From Ramazzottius varieornatus (Eukaryota > Tardigrada > Eutardigrada > Parachela > Ramazzottiidae), in contig BDGG01000005.1 in assembly GCA_001949185.1 (NCBI GenBank), positions 2,469,249-2,533,248 on the forward strand: DNA of 64,000 bases, written 5' to 3'. Position numbers and translations under genes: made by a program. Under the pieces are notes generated by a model, which was given only the letters and a program-made list of their open reading frames with translations, searched no databases and was not told the origin of the DNA. Positions 1-11,476 of the stretch are shown one piece after another (position 1 is the first letter of the stretch; the number at the start of each line of letters is the position of its first letter).

Positions 1-826
1 ACAGAACGCATACAGTGTCGCCATGAAGGAATTTAGTTCCGCGTTCTTGGCCTCTGCTCAAAATTAGCACTTTACTTAAATCTAACTCCATGGCTTAACT
101 TGCCGAGGTTCCCACCAAGATTGTGAAAACCTGTCAACTTCTGAACAGGACCAGCATTTCCATAGATAAGATTTGGTCTAATCGTACAGCCACTTTCCAT
201 TCGGGACAAATGATGGCCCACCTAATGTGTACCCCGTCGCCTTTGTCCAGTCAAACGCAAAACCAATGGAGAGGTGATCAAGGATGTAGTTCGTTGATCG
301 AGTTATTTTTTATGATCCTGTATAACCTTGCTATGTAAACTGATTTTTCACAATGTTTGGTTCCATTCCGAAGGCAAAACAGGTTCCACAAATTAATCGC
401 ACTACGCTGTGTTTTCTTTTCTAGAAGAACTTATTCCTTCAAATAACAGCGGCACGTAGGAACCAGGCAAAAAAGCAACCCTACGCAATACTACTGTGTT
501 TCAAGACAGAACTGTAATATCTTGAAAACTGGCGAATATCCTCTTTGTCTTGCATTTTTTATGTACCGTAATTTTGGGTAATCCTTGAGGTCGTAACTCG
601 TCCAAAGCGTTAAAGCGATCATGCCACATTGCTGAAAATAGGAAGGACTAATCTAGGTTCCCGAAATCCCTTGATGTACCTGCGTCTTGTACCGGGAGAA
701 ATTCATCGTACGTCGTGGTGTGAGTCTCCACATTCCCCCCCCCCCACTTTCACTGCGCAGAACCGCCTCCACTGTGTGTATAACGTTTTTCCATATTTGC
801 TTATTATGAGGGCATTATCCTTGCAG
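1..826. other. No gene seen; probable intron of the filament gene
   Basis: No supported exon. The first recognisable exon of the filament gene starts at 827 in mid-rod, so the head domain and coil 1A must lie upstream of the window. This stretch is therefore probably intron. It contains a short C-run near 735-746. Confidence 0.5.
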
Positions 827-2680
827 TCAGTCGCAGCTGGAGAAGCAGGTGCAGAACCTGGAGGCCAAGCTACGGCAAGCGGAAGACTTGATTGCCGATT
901 TGCAGCATCGTTTATCGCAGTCGTTAGATGCTCGTCAACAACTGGAGAGTGACATTAAGGTACGACCGGTCTAACCACAAAAAGGTTGAAAGTCAAAACC
1001 CTGACCATAAAACGTGCAATAATCATATGACTATTTTCGCAGGATTTAAAGACACAGATCAATACGCTGAAGACCCAGTTCAACACGCTGCAGCATGATT
1101 ACGACAACGAGCGCGTTCGCACTGCCGACTTGGAAAACAAGTTACAGACCAAGGAGGAGGAATATGAATTCGAGAAAAATGCGTTACATGAGGTGAGACC
1201 TTACCTTCACCTTGAGAAAAATTATGATCGATGTACCACGCTTCATTGATCCCCGCGGAATCTAATTATGATCTGCCGAAGTATGCTAATCCGTATTTGA
1301 GACGTGCGCAAGTAAACCAAATGGCTTTCCGAAGTGGCGCACACTCTGCTAACAACGATGCGATCGTCATCTCAGGTGGCGCATTTTGACGTTGTCACTA
1401 TTAGAGAGTGTGCGCCACTTGTACTAACGATTTGGTTCAGTGCATTTGCCCAGGTCTGCTTTAGAAGTCACCGATCAAAACTATGAGACAAATTGAAATG
1501 ATTTCCATGCAATGCTCAAAACTTTAGAGTCTGCGGGAGGAGAAATCTCAACGACAGTATTTGATGAACGATCTGCAACGAGGTCTTCAAGATGAGTTCG
1601 AGTCCAAGCTGGTCCAACAGCTCCAAGAACTCCGTAACGAGTACGAGGACATGATCAAGAATGTCCGAGCGGAAGTTGAAGGCAAGTCTGATGATCGTAT
1701 CCGAGCCCTGATGCAACTGTCGGACCAACACACCGACACCATCACGCGGCTGCAGAACGAGATCGACGAGTGGCGAACCCGTTCGACCCAGACACAGGCC
1801 GATCTTGACCGACTCCGCAAAGAGGTTTGTCCTTCAGTCTGGATTACAGTATAAACTGAGCTTAGTAGGAAACGTTGGATGATTTCGCAGAATGCTGACC
1901 TAAGCTCGAAGTTGAGCGACGCTCAGAGGACCAAGGACGAGCAAATTCGCGCCTTGCAAAAGCAGATTCAGCAACTTCAGGAGTCGCTCCAACGCGTTCA
2001 CGAAGATCTGGGTGACTTAACTCGTCAATATCAAGATCTGCTCTATGTCAAGCTTGCCCTGGATGCCGAACTTGCCACCTACAACAAACTTCTTTCTGGA
2101 GAAGAGCAAAGGTAAGCCGTAAAAGCCTTCGCCGACAGGATCTGCAATCTTCAGGGAGTTAGAAAGTCACATACATTACGAAAATATCTGAAACATAGTC
2201 AACGTTTGACATGTTTTGAGGTATCGTACAGTACATCAAGCTATTTTTGTGCCAGATTATTAAGTGCCAGAAACCACTGAATGAACCATGGTCAATGGAG
2301 GATTGTTGAGGTAGGCGGTAGTATTACAGTATTTTTCCACATTATTTTCCAGGCTTGGTATGGACGGAAGCTCAAGAGTGACCACGACCCGGACCACCGC
2401 GACCACTCCCTACACTACCGGCGGAACCTCTTCGACCATCAAGAGCACCTACACTCAACGACCGACATACACGTACACTCCCGTCATAACGACCCCGACA
2501 GATGCTCGAAGCACGACCGGTCGTTACACGCCGATTGGAAGTACCTCCATCATCAACCGCCAGCCTTCACCCGGTGCCACTTCCGTTGGTCGTGAACGTG
2601 ACGTACCCATTCTCCGCGAACAAAAGATCACGGAAACCTTCAAAGCTACCGGCCGCGTTGGACCGCGAACGGATTGGTAG
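827..2680 (+). CDS. Intermediate filament protein, lamin-derived type (3' part)
   Basis: Five exons read in phase: 827-959, 1043-1192, 1528-1824, 1891-2111 and 2353-2680 (stop), giving 375 visible residues. The first four exons are continuous heptad coiled coil and end in the conserved helix-termination motif of intermediate filaments ([18 protein letters not shown]). The segment [14 protein letters not shown] resembles nuclear lamin coil 2, so the family is lamin or a lamin-derived cytoplasmic filament. The tail is about 108 residues, rich in Thr, Ser, Tyr and Arg, and ends in RTDW. I see no lamin-tail Ig fold and no CaaX prenylation box, which argues for a cytoplasmic filament, although another 3' exon could exist. 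The head and coil 1A are outside the window. Intron 2 carries a copy of the GTGGCGCAC palindrome. Confidence 0.85.
1332..1420. repeat. GTGGCGCAC palindromic element (filament gene intron)
   Basis: Perfect 16 bp inverted repeat (1332-1347 with 1405-1420) around AAGTGGCGCACACTCT. A further GTGGCGCA motif lies between the arms. Member of the family found in many introns of this window. Confidence 0.8.
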
Positions 2681-3177
2681 AACCTTCGTCTATAGTGGAC
2701 TCGAGTTACCCGGTTGGAGAACCTCACTGGTGACATGTGTCGATTCAGTTTCCCGGTTCAGATTGAAGCCCGCTTTATCGACCAAGAATGCCACACTTAT
2801 GCTACCTTTTGCCCTTCCACTTACTGCAGTAATCATTTTTACGCCAAAAATTGGTAATCGTTGTGACAGTCTTAACAAACCGTGTTTGGCGTCTGTATAT
2901 CAGGACTACGTACTAACCAAATACTCTGTCCAGCTTCAAAGATACTGCCGAAACGTTCGAACACTTCACAAGTCTTTTTGTTCTGCATCCTTCCGACCCC
3001 GCGGTGCTGCATAACTAACTCCACAATGCTAATTTTTTTGAAAAACAAAGCGGGATAATCAAGTGAGGTGGTTAAAACGATAGAATACGAAGTGTGGCAA
3101 ATAAGAAATACTGTGAAGTTTTGTCACAAGAATTAAGTTTGATTCACGGGGATCCCTGAAGCTGAACGAGTGGCATT
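2681..3177. other. Convergent 3' spacer between filament gene and PNPO
   Basis: The filament gene stops at 2680 on the plus strand and PNPO stops at 3178 on the minus strand, so this holds two facing 3' untranslated regions. No further feature is recognisable. Confidence 0.5.
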
Positions 3178-4529
3178 TCAAGGTGACAATCTTTCGTAGA
3201 ACCACCCATCTTCTCCAACATGCGTTAGCTTCTCATCGAGCTTCTCACCTGGAGCTGGTCGGCGAAAGCGGATGCGGTCGTGTAGGCGGTTAGTCTGTCC
3301 TTGCCAAAACTCTACAGTCTCCGGTACAAGGTTGAACCCGCCCCTGCAAACGAACCATGTTGATAGCGTCCTTGATCTATACCAGACGTTGGCCAGAGAA
3401 ACCCTAAAGCTTACCAAAATGAAGGCCTGGGTAGCGGCTGGCCTCTGTTTTCACTTCCGGCATACAGCGCCTCAGCTTGGTCCGCCAGAAAGTTCCTGTC
3501 AGGAACCACAGTGCTTTGCCGGCTGATCGTGGCAGCCACTTGACTTCCAAGAGGTCGCTGCTGGAAGTACTCTGTCGATTCTTCCTCTGTGAGCTTCTCA
3601 ACAGCGCCTTCTATTCGAACCTGCCCAGCCCATGAAAATCAGATCCGTGTGCCCATCTGTCATTATGATACCGCGTTTAAGTTTGCTTCCTTACCGAGCG
3701 ATCTTTGTGGTCCCAGTAAAACATCATGCATGCTCTTGGATTAGCAGCCTGAAACTCATAACCCCTCAATAAACAAAAGTGAGAAAAATGTCGGTTACAC
3801 TAGCCCTCCGCTTACTAATTCCGATCCCTTCCTGCTTTCGTAGTTGGTGAAAAACCGGAAACCTTGCTTGCTGAAGCCCTTGAGGAGAACCATGCGGCAA
3901 GACGGTTTTCCATCCCTGAAGAGAGGCACCGACTGCATAATGAGATAGCCAATAAAGCTTGATTGCGCTGCTTACGGTGTGGAGGTAGCAAGAGCGACTG
4001 CGTTGGGTTCCTTGATTCCCGGCGTGTTACAGGTTTCCGCGAACCATTGTCTAAATTGTTCAATTGGCTCGAGAGCTTTCAGGTCACTCTCCAGGAAAGG
4101 GTTTTTCGAATTGTGATACGGTACACGCATTCCTAGAAGACAAAGTTTTGATGGTAGCTCAGATAAGAAATTTGGAAGAACAGCCTGCAAGATGCATCAC
4201 ACAAAACCGTAAGAGACAACCGACTGACACATGACGTCATTGTGAAGCGAGTGAAAGTCGCTGTGTTCGTATCCCAAATTGCGCGAGTTCGTAAGGAAAA
4301 TATTACCTGAGAGATCCACAGCATTGTCCGCAGACATCGGTGGATCCCTGACAGCTTCCATGCTCCCAGGACTGTTACGCACAAAAACCTTATTCAGGAA
4401 GCGTCTCTGACGAACTGAGGAGCAGCGCAAAGGAGCAAGCATGTACGAAACAGGGACTGAATCAGGAGGAGTGATCAGTGAGGCAGCTGCCTCTGTGGCA
4501 GATAGAGACAATCGCGTCGCAACTTTCAT
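3178..4529 (-). CDS. PNPO: Pyridoxamine-5'-phosphate oxidase
   Basis: Six exons on the minus strand: 4307-4529, 3976-4132, 3816-3915, 3695-3748, 3415-3620 and 3178-3343. All junctions are GT-AG and in phase, giving 301 residues (human enzyme 261, so the N-terminus is longer). The FMN enzyme oxidises pyridoxine or pyridoxamine phosphate to pyridoxal phosphate, the last step of vitamin B6 salvage. Diagnostic segments are [14 protein letters not shown] (FMN contacts), [19 protein letters not shown]-type sequence in exon 5 ([10 protein letters not shown]), QSTVVPDR, and the C-terminal signature [12 protein letters not shown] at about residues 259-270. The start ATG at 4529 is followed by a Ser/Arg-rich leader of about 75 residues, possibly for targeting. 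It is divergent from the UQCC4-like gene, 413 bp away. Confidence 0.95.
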
Positions 4530-4741
4530 TCATCACTGTGTAAGGCACAATCGATCGTCGATGGAATGTCTAGGACCAGGCTCTTCAGAGTAAGTGTAAC
4601 GCTCCCGAAAAGGAAGACATCTAAGAAAGAAAACTGTCCTGACTCCTGTGTGTCGCAGTGTGTGATACGGGATTTTCTTCCGGTCGCATATTATGATGAC
4701 TCGCAAGTCTCGCATCTTCCAGTGCGATAACGTCACAGTAG

Positions 4742-4779
<38 letters not shown>

Positions 4780-4942
4780 CGTCAGCTGTTTTGATCGTTG
4801 ATTGAAAAGCTTTCTGCAAAGCATTCGATGGTTTTTCCACGACTGCCTCGTCCGGATCCGCTCCGCTTCTTCTGAATCTTCCTCTAAATCTGGACCGCGG
4901 GACTAGCTTTTCCCTTTAGTTTATGTGAACGGAAGCGCCGGA
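4530..4942. promoter_or_regulatory. Divergent promoter region, PNPO / UQCC4-like gene
   Basis: Spacer between the two start codons (PNPO at 4529, minus; UQCC4-like at 4943, plus). It must hold both 5' untranslated regions and core promoters. No TATA box is convincing. A CA microsatellite sits near its middle. Confidence 0.5.
4743..4777. repeat. (CA)n microsatellite
   Basis: About 17 uninterrupted CA units inside the PNPO / UQCC4-like divergent spacer. Confidence 0.95.
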
Positions 4943-5635
4943 ATGTCGTATTTACTGTATCGGTGTGGATTCGTCCAAAGGATATCTCGAAGACGCGTCG
5001 TAGCCCCATTTGGAACGCTTTTGCAAAGCGGGATTCCCATCTCAGCGTCATTTCACCCCGTGGCGTTACTCTCCACGTCTCCCTCTCGCAGAGCTTTCGC
5101 CAAGAAGGAACCGATAAAGTATTCGGAAGTTGTTGATGAAGAAGATAAGCCTATCCAGTATTCGAGCAGCAAAGCCTTCAAGCATCGCGTTCTGGTAATA
5201 CGACATCTTTTGAATTCTTTTCCATTATTCCGCAATAATTCCCAGTACTGTAAGTTTTTTTTACCTTTCTAGAATCTTGAAGAAGATGATATTCACGCGG
5301 TAATATCCAGGAGAGTGATATTTAGCAGTCTGCTGGTTTTTATGTTTTACTTCTTTTACCTTCGAGATGAGAACGATGTGGATCGGCAGATGAAACTTCC
5401 TCTTTGGGAAAAGATTCCCGGACTTGAAAGACAAACCCTGCAGGCTTTGATTCAGCACAAGCGGGAGAAGGGAATGGACGCTAGTGTTGAACAAGCCAGG
5501 CTACGGCAGGTTATCAAGGAAGAACAGGAAGGACACGGCGCCTCTTTCCGGAAGTTTGAACAGCCACCGCCAGTTGTAAAAGAAGTTGGCCCTCTAACAT
5601 CGCGTACTGCACCCGAAGGGGGAGCTTCTCGATGA
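4943..5635 (+). CDS. Mitochondrial complex III assembly factor, UQCC4/CCSMST1-like
   Basis: Two exons, 4943-5194 and 5273-5635, in phase, 204 residues. The first ATG of the frame is at 4943; the in-frame GTG at 4925 is unlikely to be used. The N-terminus is rich in Arg, Ser and Leu with almost no acidic residues, as in a mitochondrial presequence. Next comes an acidic stretch with the block EEDKPIQYSSSKAFKHRV, then one membrane helix at about residues 99-114 (IFSSLLVFMFYFFYL), then LRDENDVD and a charged, partly helical C-terminus. This order (DKPI..S.SKA..HR, one helix, LR-E/D-x-D) matches my memory of the CCSMST1 family, whose human member UQCC4 (C16orf91) helps assemble cytochrome b into complex III. 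The family call rests on short motifs; the mitochondrial single-pass architecture is firmer. Confidence 0.6.
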
Positions 5636-6217
5636 GTAGTCTTTCGATCTGTATCTCTGCAAGTATGAATGTAATCGTTCTAGCAAAAGTAAGTGTGCCT
5701 TGTGAATTCAGTTTCATTTTGTCTGGAGAAGAGGGGATTTTCCGAATTTCGGCTTTGTATCGTTCATTTTGGCGGATGACGTCTTAAAGACACTGCATGG
5801 ACTGGTGATTCATTCAAAGAGATTTTGCGTCAGTGGGTGGCATTTCCACGGTTCCATTCGACAAATTACACATTCTCAAAGTCAGAGCGATAACTAAACG
5901 TCATCTGCGGTGTAAAAAGCCATCAGCTGTCCTTCAGTCTGACTTCATCGACGTTCTTGAACGTCTTTCCATCATCTTTCGTCGGTAGGAATCACTTGCC
6001 GGAACCGTTGACCCAGCTGCGTCTATTACAGATTGTCGGGAACAGGACCAAAAAGAAGCTTTCCGGAACAACCCTCCTCTGCTTGTCCCAAGGACGGAGG
6101 TTCCTTCATCATAAACCTACCAGCCAAAGCGTCATTGTTCTTTCAGAAGCCTTCCAATAAGATCCAGGCAGTTCAACGGACTCAAACGAGCAGTCACGTC
6201 TTCAGGAGGTATCGAAG
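5636..6217. other. Spacer: 3' end of UQCC4-like gene and NFX1 promoter/5' UTR
   Basis: No supported coding exon or repeat. Same-strand genes on both sides, so it should contain a poly(A) site and the NFX1 promoter; neither is clear by eye. Confidence 0.4.
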
Positions 6218-9200
6218 ATGGCCACTGGAGCTGTGCAGAATAATCAACAACAGCTCAACGGAAGTGCCCCCACGTTAGGGACGGAACAACCTGGAAACTA
6301 TAATGGGCAAAGAGGCGCCAATAGTGTTGCATCCCGAGGAGGACGAGGAAATGGACGTGGCAGCCAACTCAGCCGTGGAGGAAAGGGAGGAAATAACGGT
6401 GGACGAAACTACAATGATTATGACGGAACCGGAAGTCAGGGTTATCCTCCCCAAGACGCAAGAAACTCTGTAAGAAATTACGAGTACGGCAACCGATATG
6501 GTTATGAGAATGGACGAAATGGAAGACAGAACCAAGTTAACGGAGAGGATAACTGGAATCAAGGCTACGGATTCGGCCATCAAGAGAACTACCCGGACAA
6601 CCGCCAGCCTAATCTACCGAGATCGCAACAGAACAACGCACGTAGAACCAACTACGCTCGTGGAAATCGAGGAGGACAACGTCAATTCCAGGAACAAGAA
6701 AACCGTCCAGGAAATGTCACTAATTTTCAGCGGGATCTTTATCAGCCAGCGCAGCAGGGACGTGGAAGTGGATATCAGGAGGACTCTGGTCGCCTTCGGG
6801 ATGGTGTCCCGAACGGAGCGATCGTCCAGCCTTCACAAGGAAGTCAAGATGCTCGTTTGTTGCCCAGTGTGGTTCTGCGACAGACAGCTGTCCAAGCGAC
6901 TGCGTCGAAGAGACCTGCCCCGAGAAAAGTCGACATGAACCAGCGCGGTAAGTCCATGTCCCCATGAAGATTCTGGATATGTCTACCTGTTGATTGAAGA
7001 TTTGACGTCATGATTTTATGGTGGAAACGCAGTAGTTTGCATCCGCTTTAGCTGACACGGTTGGTGACGTACTGCGCCATCGAAAGTTCCAGGGTCGGTG
7101 TTTTCCGTCTTTGATTGGCTCTTGCTTTCTGTTACAGAACGCCTGATGGAAGACCTGACCAAGGAAAGGCTGGAATGTCAGTTCTGCTACGATCGAATGT
7201 GGACCAAGCAGTCGATTTGGAGCTGCGAAAGCTGTTACAACGTCTTCCACTTGAAGTGTGTGAGGAACTGGGCGACTACGAGTATGAGAGATTCTGAAGG
7301 TAATTTCTTCTTCCCCATCGAGTATCCCCTTTTGAATGCTCTCAGGCTTACAGCTTTGTAGTCTGATTGATGAGCGTTATTGCAGATGGAACTTGGCGTT
7401 GCATGATATGCCAAGTGACGTTGGATGAAGAACCTCGACAGTACCTCTGCTTTTGTCGCAAGCAGGAAAACCCAGAATGGAATCCCAATATCACTCCGCA
7501 TTCCTGCGGGCAGGTTTGCGAGAAAGGCAGTGCGAAAGGCAACGCTGGCGCAGGTAACGTATAAGTTTCTCTTTCCAAGTGGCGCGCTCCTTCAGCCATC
7601 ACCACCGAAAACGTGCGCCACTTGGGAAAATAATTTGCCAAGATGTTTTTGCCGAGCGTCCAGTTTTTGACTGAAACTTTTGCCCCAATGTTGATCATGA
7701 CGGTATATTGATTGACAGGTTGTGAACATCCTTGTACGTGCCTTTGCCATCCCGGTCCCTGTCCGCCCTGTCAGCGTCAAGTAACCCGCACTTGTGGCTG
7801 CGGCAAGACGTCTTTTAGCGAACAGTGTTCCTCCAGTACCGTCCATACGTGCTCAGACAAGTGTGATAAGCTCTTGTCCTGCGGTAAACACGGCTGCACA
7901 CAGTTGTGCCACGCTGGTCCGTGTGATGAATGCTTAGTCACAGTCGAGAAGGCTTGTCATTGTGGAAAGACAGTCAGGGTCCTCTCATGTATCGAGAACT
8001 CGAACCTGACAGGAGGCTTCAGTTGCGTGTCGGTGTGTGGAAAGCAACTAGACTGCGGCAACCATTTCTGTGAGAAGACTTGCCATCAAGGGCCGTGCTC
8101 GTCCTGTGCGCGATCGCCTGCACTGGTCAAGACCTGTGCTTGTGGAAAGTGCAGGGTGGAAGAGCTGAGAGCCAAGCCGAGAAAGAGCTGCTTGGACCAT
8201 CTGCCAACGTGTGGGGATGTCTGCGGGAAGATGCTGACGTGTGGAACGGCCAAGAGTCCGCACTTCTGTGAGAGCACCTGCCACGATGCCAACTGCCCAC
8301 CTTGTGGCAAGAAAACGGCGGTCCCATGTTCCTGTGGATCTTCCACCCAGGTACCATAAGACTTCTCCATTTCATTACCAAAAACAAAATTTTCCGGCGT
8401 GTATCACACATGTTGCAAGCAGAAATTGGCATTTGGGAAATAGTACCCACTTGACCGGGGGCAGTATTTCTTGCACCTGTGACCTGTCATAGTTTCGTAT
8501 TGGCAACAGTTTAGTTCTCACCCTGTAGTGGGGGGTGATTACTTATGGATCGTGGCGCAGTGCGGTTTTTATTGCAGTATCCGTCACCGAATATATGTTT
8601 GACAGGTTGTTCAGTGTAAGGATTTGACGCCTGAAGTCCGTCAATGGAGATGTCCTAAGAAATGCCAAAAGAAGATGCTGTGTGGTCGGCACAAGTGCGA
8701 GAACATTTGTTGCAACTTCGACGAGCACGTCTGCCTCAAGACTTGTGGCAAACGTCTTACCTGTGGCCTCCACAACTGCGAGGATCCTTGTGGCCATCCT
8801 GGGAACTGCCGTCGCTGTCTGAACACTTCCTTCGAAGAACGGACCTGTCATTGTGGTTATACTGTCCAGCAACCACCCATTCCCTGTGGCGCCCCTTTAC
8901 CTGACTGTCCCCGACCCTGTGCCAGAGAGCACGCTTGTGGCCATCCGCCTACGCACTCATGCCATGGTGAAGCCCAGTGTCCACCTTGTACGTTCCTCTG
9001 TGAGAAGGCGTGCTTTGGTGGACATGAATCCAGGAAGAACATTGCCTGTCACTTCCAAGGCATCTCGTGTGGAAGACCCTGCGGGAAAGAATTGGCGTGC
9101 GGGGTGCATAAGTGCAAACGACTATGTCATGCCGGCGAGTGTCAAGGTGCGAAAGAAAGTGTATCACAAATCGACTTGGTTAACTCAGACGAAATACATG

Positions 9201-10535
9201 AATTGGGAGGCGCACAAGATTATTATCTAATCTGGCGTACTTTTGCAATATAATTGGCTGGAGGCATGCGCCGATTAAGACATCGATCTTGTAATTCGCC
9301 AATTTTAACCGTAAATAGAGCAGAAGTGATGTAGCAAGATGGCAAGGCAATGACAATGGCAAGGGGTTTCTCCTTGTTTCAAACAGCTTCAGATAATTAC
9401 AGTAGAGATTTGGAAATGATTGTCCTCCTTTTGTTGCAGAAAGAGAACAAGGTGAGAAGTGCTCCCAGTTGTGTTCGCTGGTCCACCGAAAGTGTGGACA
9501 TGCCTGTGGAGTTCCTTGTCATGGACTGACCAAGTGTCCGGTGACGCCTTGTAAAGCCATGGTCGATGTGACCTGCGAGTGTAAGTTACGAAAGGACAGA
9601 GTACCGTGTCACCAGCATGAGAAGCTGTTGAAGGAATACCTGAAACGAAAAGGTACGATGGATGCTGGGAAGAAAGGATTCAAACTGGACGACTTACGTT
9701 ACGCCATGCCCACCGATGTGTAAGTTATTTCATCAAACGTCATAGAAAAATGGCAGACGGTTGGGAGCTTTGTGAACAGACTCTACAAGATTTTTTTTCA
9801 AGTGGTGCAGTGTTTCAGTGTTGATGGCTGAAGACGTGCGTCAATTGGGAAAACGGTCCTGTCGATTTTTTTCGCCTAGGTTCCAATAATTGTCGAACTT
9901 GTAATGTTGAAATAAAGACGATAACCAAGTATTGATGATGAGGCTGGATTATTTTTAGGCTGGAGTGTGATGATGAATGCCACAAAGTCGCCCGGAACAA
10001 AGGCATGGCAGCTGCTCTCGACATCGACCCAGACCGAGTGTCCAGTCCTTCCGCCACCGGTCCGCCCATCCCCATTTACAGTGAGCAACTCAAAGACATC
10101 GCTCGCAGAAACTTTAAGTGGGCCTCACAGATCGAAAACATCATCATGGCACTGGTCAAGAACGTCAAAGATACTTCGGCCAAGCGGCGCATGCAGCAGT
10201 TGCAGCCCATGAATTACGACCAGCGTAAGTTCGTCCATGAACTAGCTAGCTACTACGGGTGCACTACGCAGAGTGAGGACTCTGAGCCGCTAAGGAATGT
10301 TAGTGTGGTGGCCAAGTTGGATAGTGCAGTTATGCCGGTAGTGCCGCTGTTCAGCCTGGTGGCCGCGGAGAGACCGGCCAAACAGACGGCCAAGTGTCCG
10401 TTCAAGACTTCGGTGGGCAGTGCTGCGCCGAGTCAGCCGGTAATGGGCAAGAATGTCTCGCTGAATGTTCCGAAAGTAAAGAAGAGTGAGAATAGTGGAT
10501 CGGTTATCGATTACTTTGACTATACTTCAGACTGA
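6218..10535 (+). CDS. NFX1: NF-X1-type zinc finger / R3H transcription factor
   Basis: Seven exons in phase: 6218-6947, 7138-7299, 7386-7553, 7719-8350, 8606-9146, 9440-9719 and 9959-10535; 1029 residues (human NFX1 about 1120). Residues 1-243 are a Gly/Asn/Arg/Gln-rich disordered region with several RG and GN repeats. A RING-like Cys/His cluster (CQFCYDRMW...[12 protein letters not shown]) follows at about 257-320. Exons 4-6 carry a long series of NF-X1 fingers with repeated CGxHxCxxxCHxGxC and CxCG patterns. The last exon holds an R3H domain with the RKFVH core, about residues 900-955. The family acts as nuclear DNA/RNA-binding regulators and, in vertebrates, as E3 ligases; here the function is inferred. 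Introns 3 and 6 carry GTGGCGCAC palindromes. Confidence 0.93.
7572..7630. repeat. GTGGCGCAC palindromic element (NFX1 intron 3)
   Basis: Left arm CCAAGTGGCGCG, right arm CGTGCGCCACTTGGGAAAA, with an AT-rich loop that includes CACCGAAAA. Lies wholly within the intron 7554-7718. Confidence 0.8.
9797..9854. repeat. GTGGCGCAC palindromic element, degenerate (NFX1 intron 6)
   Basis: Arms CAAGTGGTGCA and GACGTGCGTCAATTGGG are mutated relative to other copies but keep the loop GTGTTGATGGCTGAAG. Confidence 0.65.
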
Positions 10536-11476
10536 CGAATGATTCTTTGAGCCGGTTCAAGTTTTATTGCATCCGTGAATCCTCCTCATCTTTTTTGTCC
10601 TCAGATTTGTGCCTTCCTTCCTTAAACTGACCTATCGTCTCTGCTGACCAAAGTTGCCTGAAAAAGAACGATATGTATTCTACGAGGAAAGCTCAATTTA
10701 ACAGAATTTAATAATGATTAAATATACAATGAGAATGATGCCTACCCACGCCATTATGGACAGTTTTCGGGTTGTTGGAAAGGAGAACATAAGTAATTAA
10801 AGCCTTTGTACCCCGCTAAACCGGCGCATCGACCATGTGGTTTCTTTCGATTTGGGAGCTTCCAATTTCGTCTTTCAAAAACTGAGAAAGACAAGCCCAA
10901 GAAGTTTTGGCGGTGGTCTCACAACATATGACCTCGGCTTTCAAAATACGAGTTTACTTCTCTCGTCAGTTGATGCACCCGACGAAAATGAAATACGTGG
11001 GGGTAAATAATTCTTCCGGTCCCATCTGCCCCAAGTTTCTCTCCTCAGCTCCATCGTAAAAGTTTTGTCTATGCCTTAAAAAATCAAAACGAGTTTGCTG
11101 GTTTAAAATGCCATCAAGAACTCGAAATTCCATCAGTGAAGTGGAGAAAAAAATTTGAAAATTTACTGTGGCAGAAACCGACAAATCAGCTTTCTAGCTA
11201 GGGTGATTTTTCTGCAACTGTGACAAGACAGGCGATTGCGTACTACTTCAGTATACCTGAAGATTGCTTTCGATTAACATGCGTGTAAAATTGCTCCCCA
11301 GAAGAAGCTAGTTCGATGCGGTCGGATTAATTGGACACGCACCATGTCAGGCGGTGACCTGCCGCATTACAGAATGGGTAAAAGCACGAAACTATTTTCA
11401 GGATGCGGAACTAGTTGTATTTCCAGAGAAGAGAATACAGGACAACAGTCATAGATGTACCAGAGGATACCGTACA
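10536..11476. other. Intergenic spacer, NFX1 to receptor A
   Basis: About 940 bp with no supported coding exon. Presumably NFX1 3' UTR and the receptor A promoter. No repeat of the families listed here. Confidence 0.4.
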
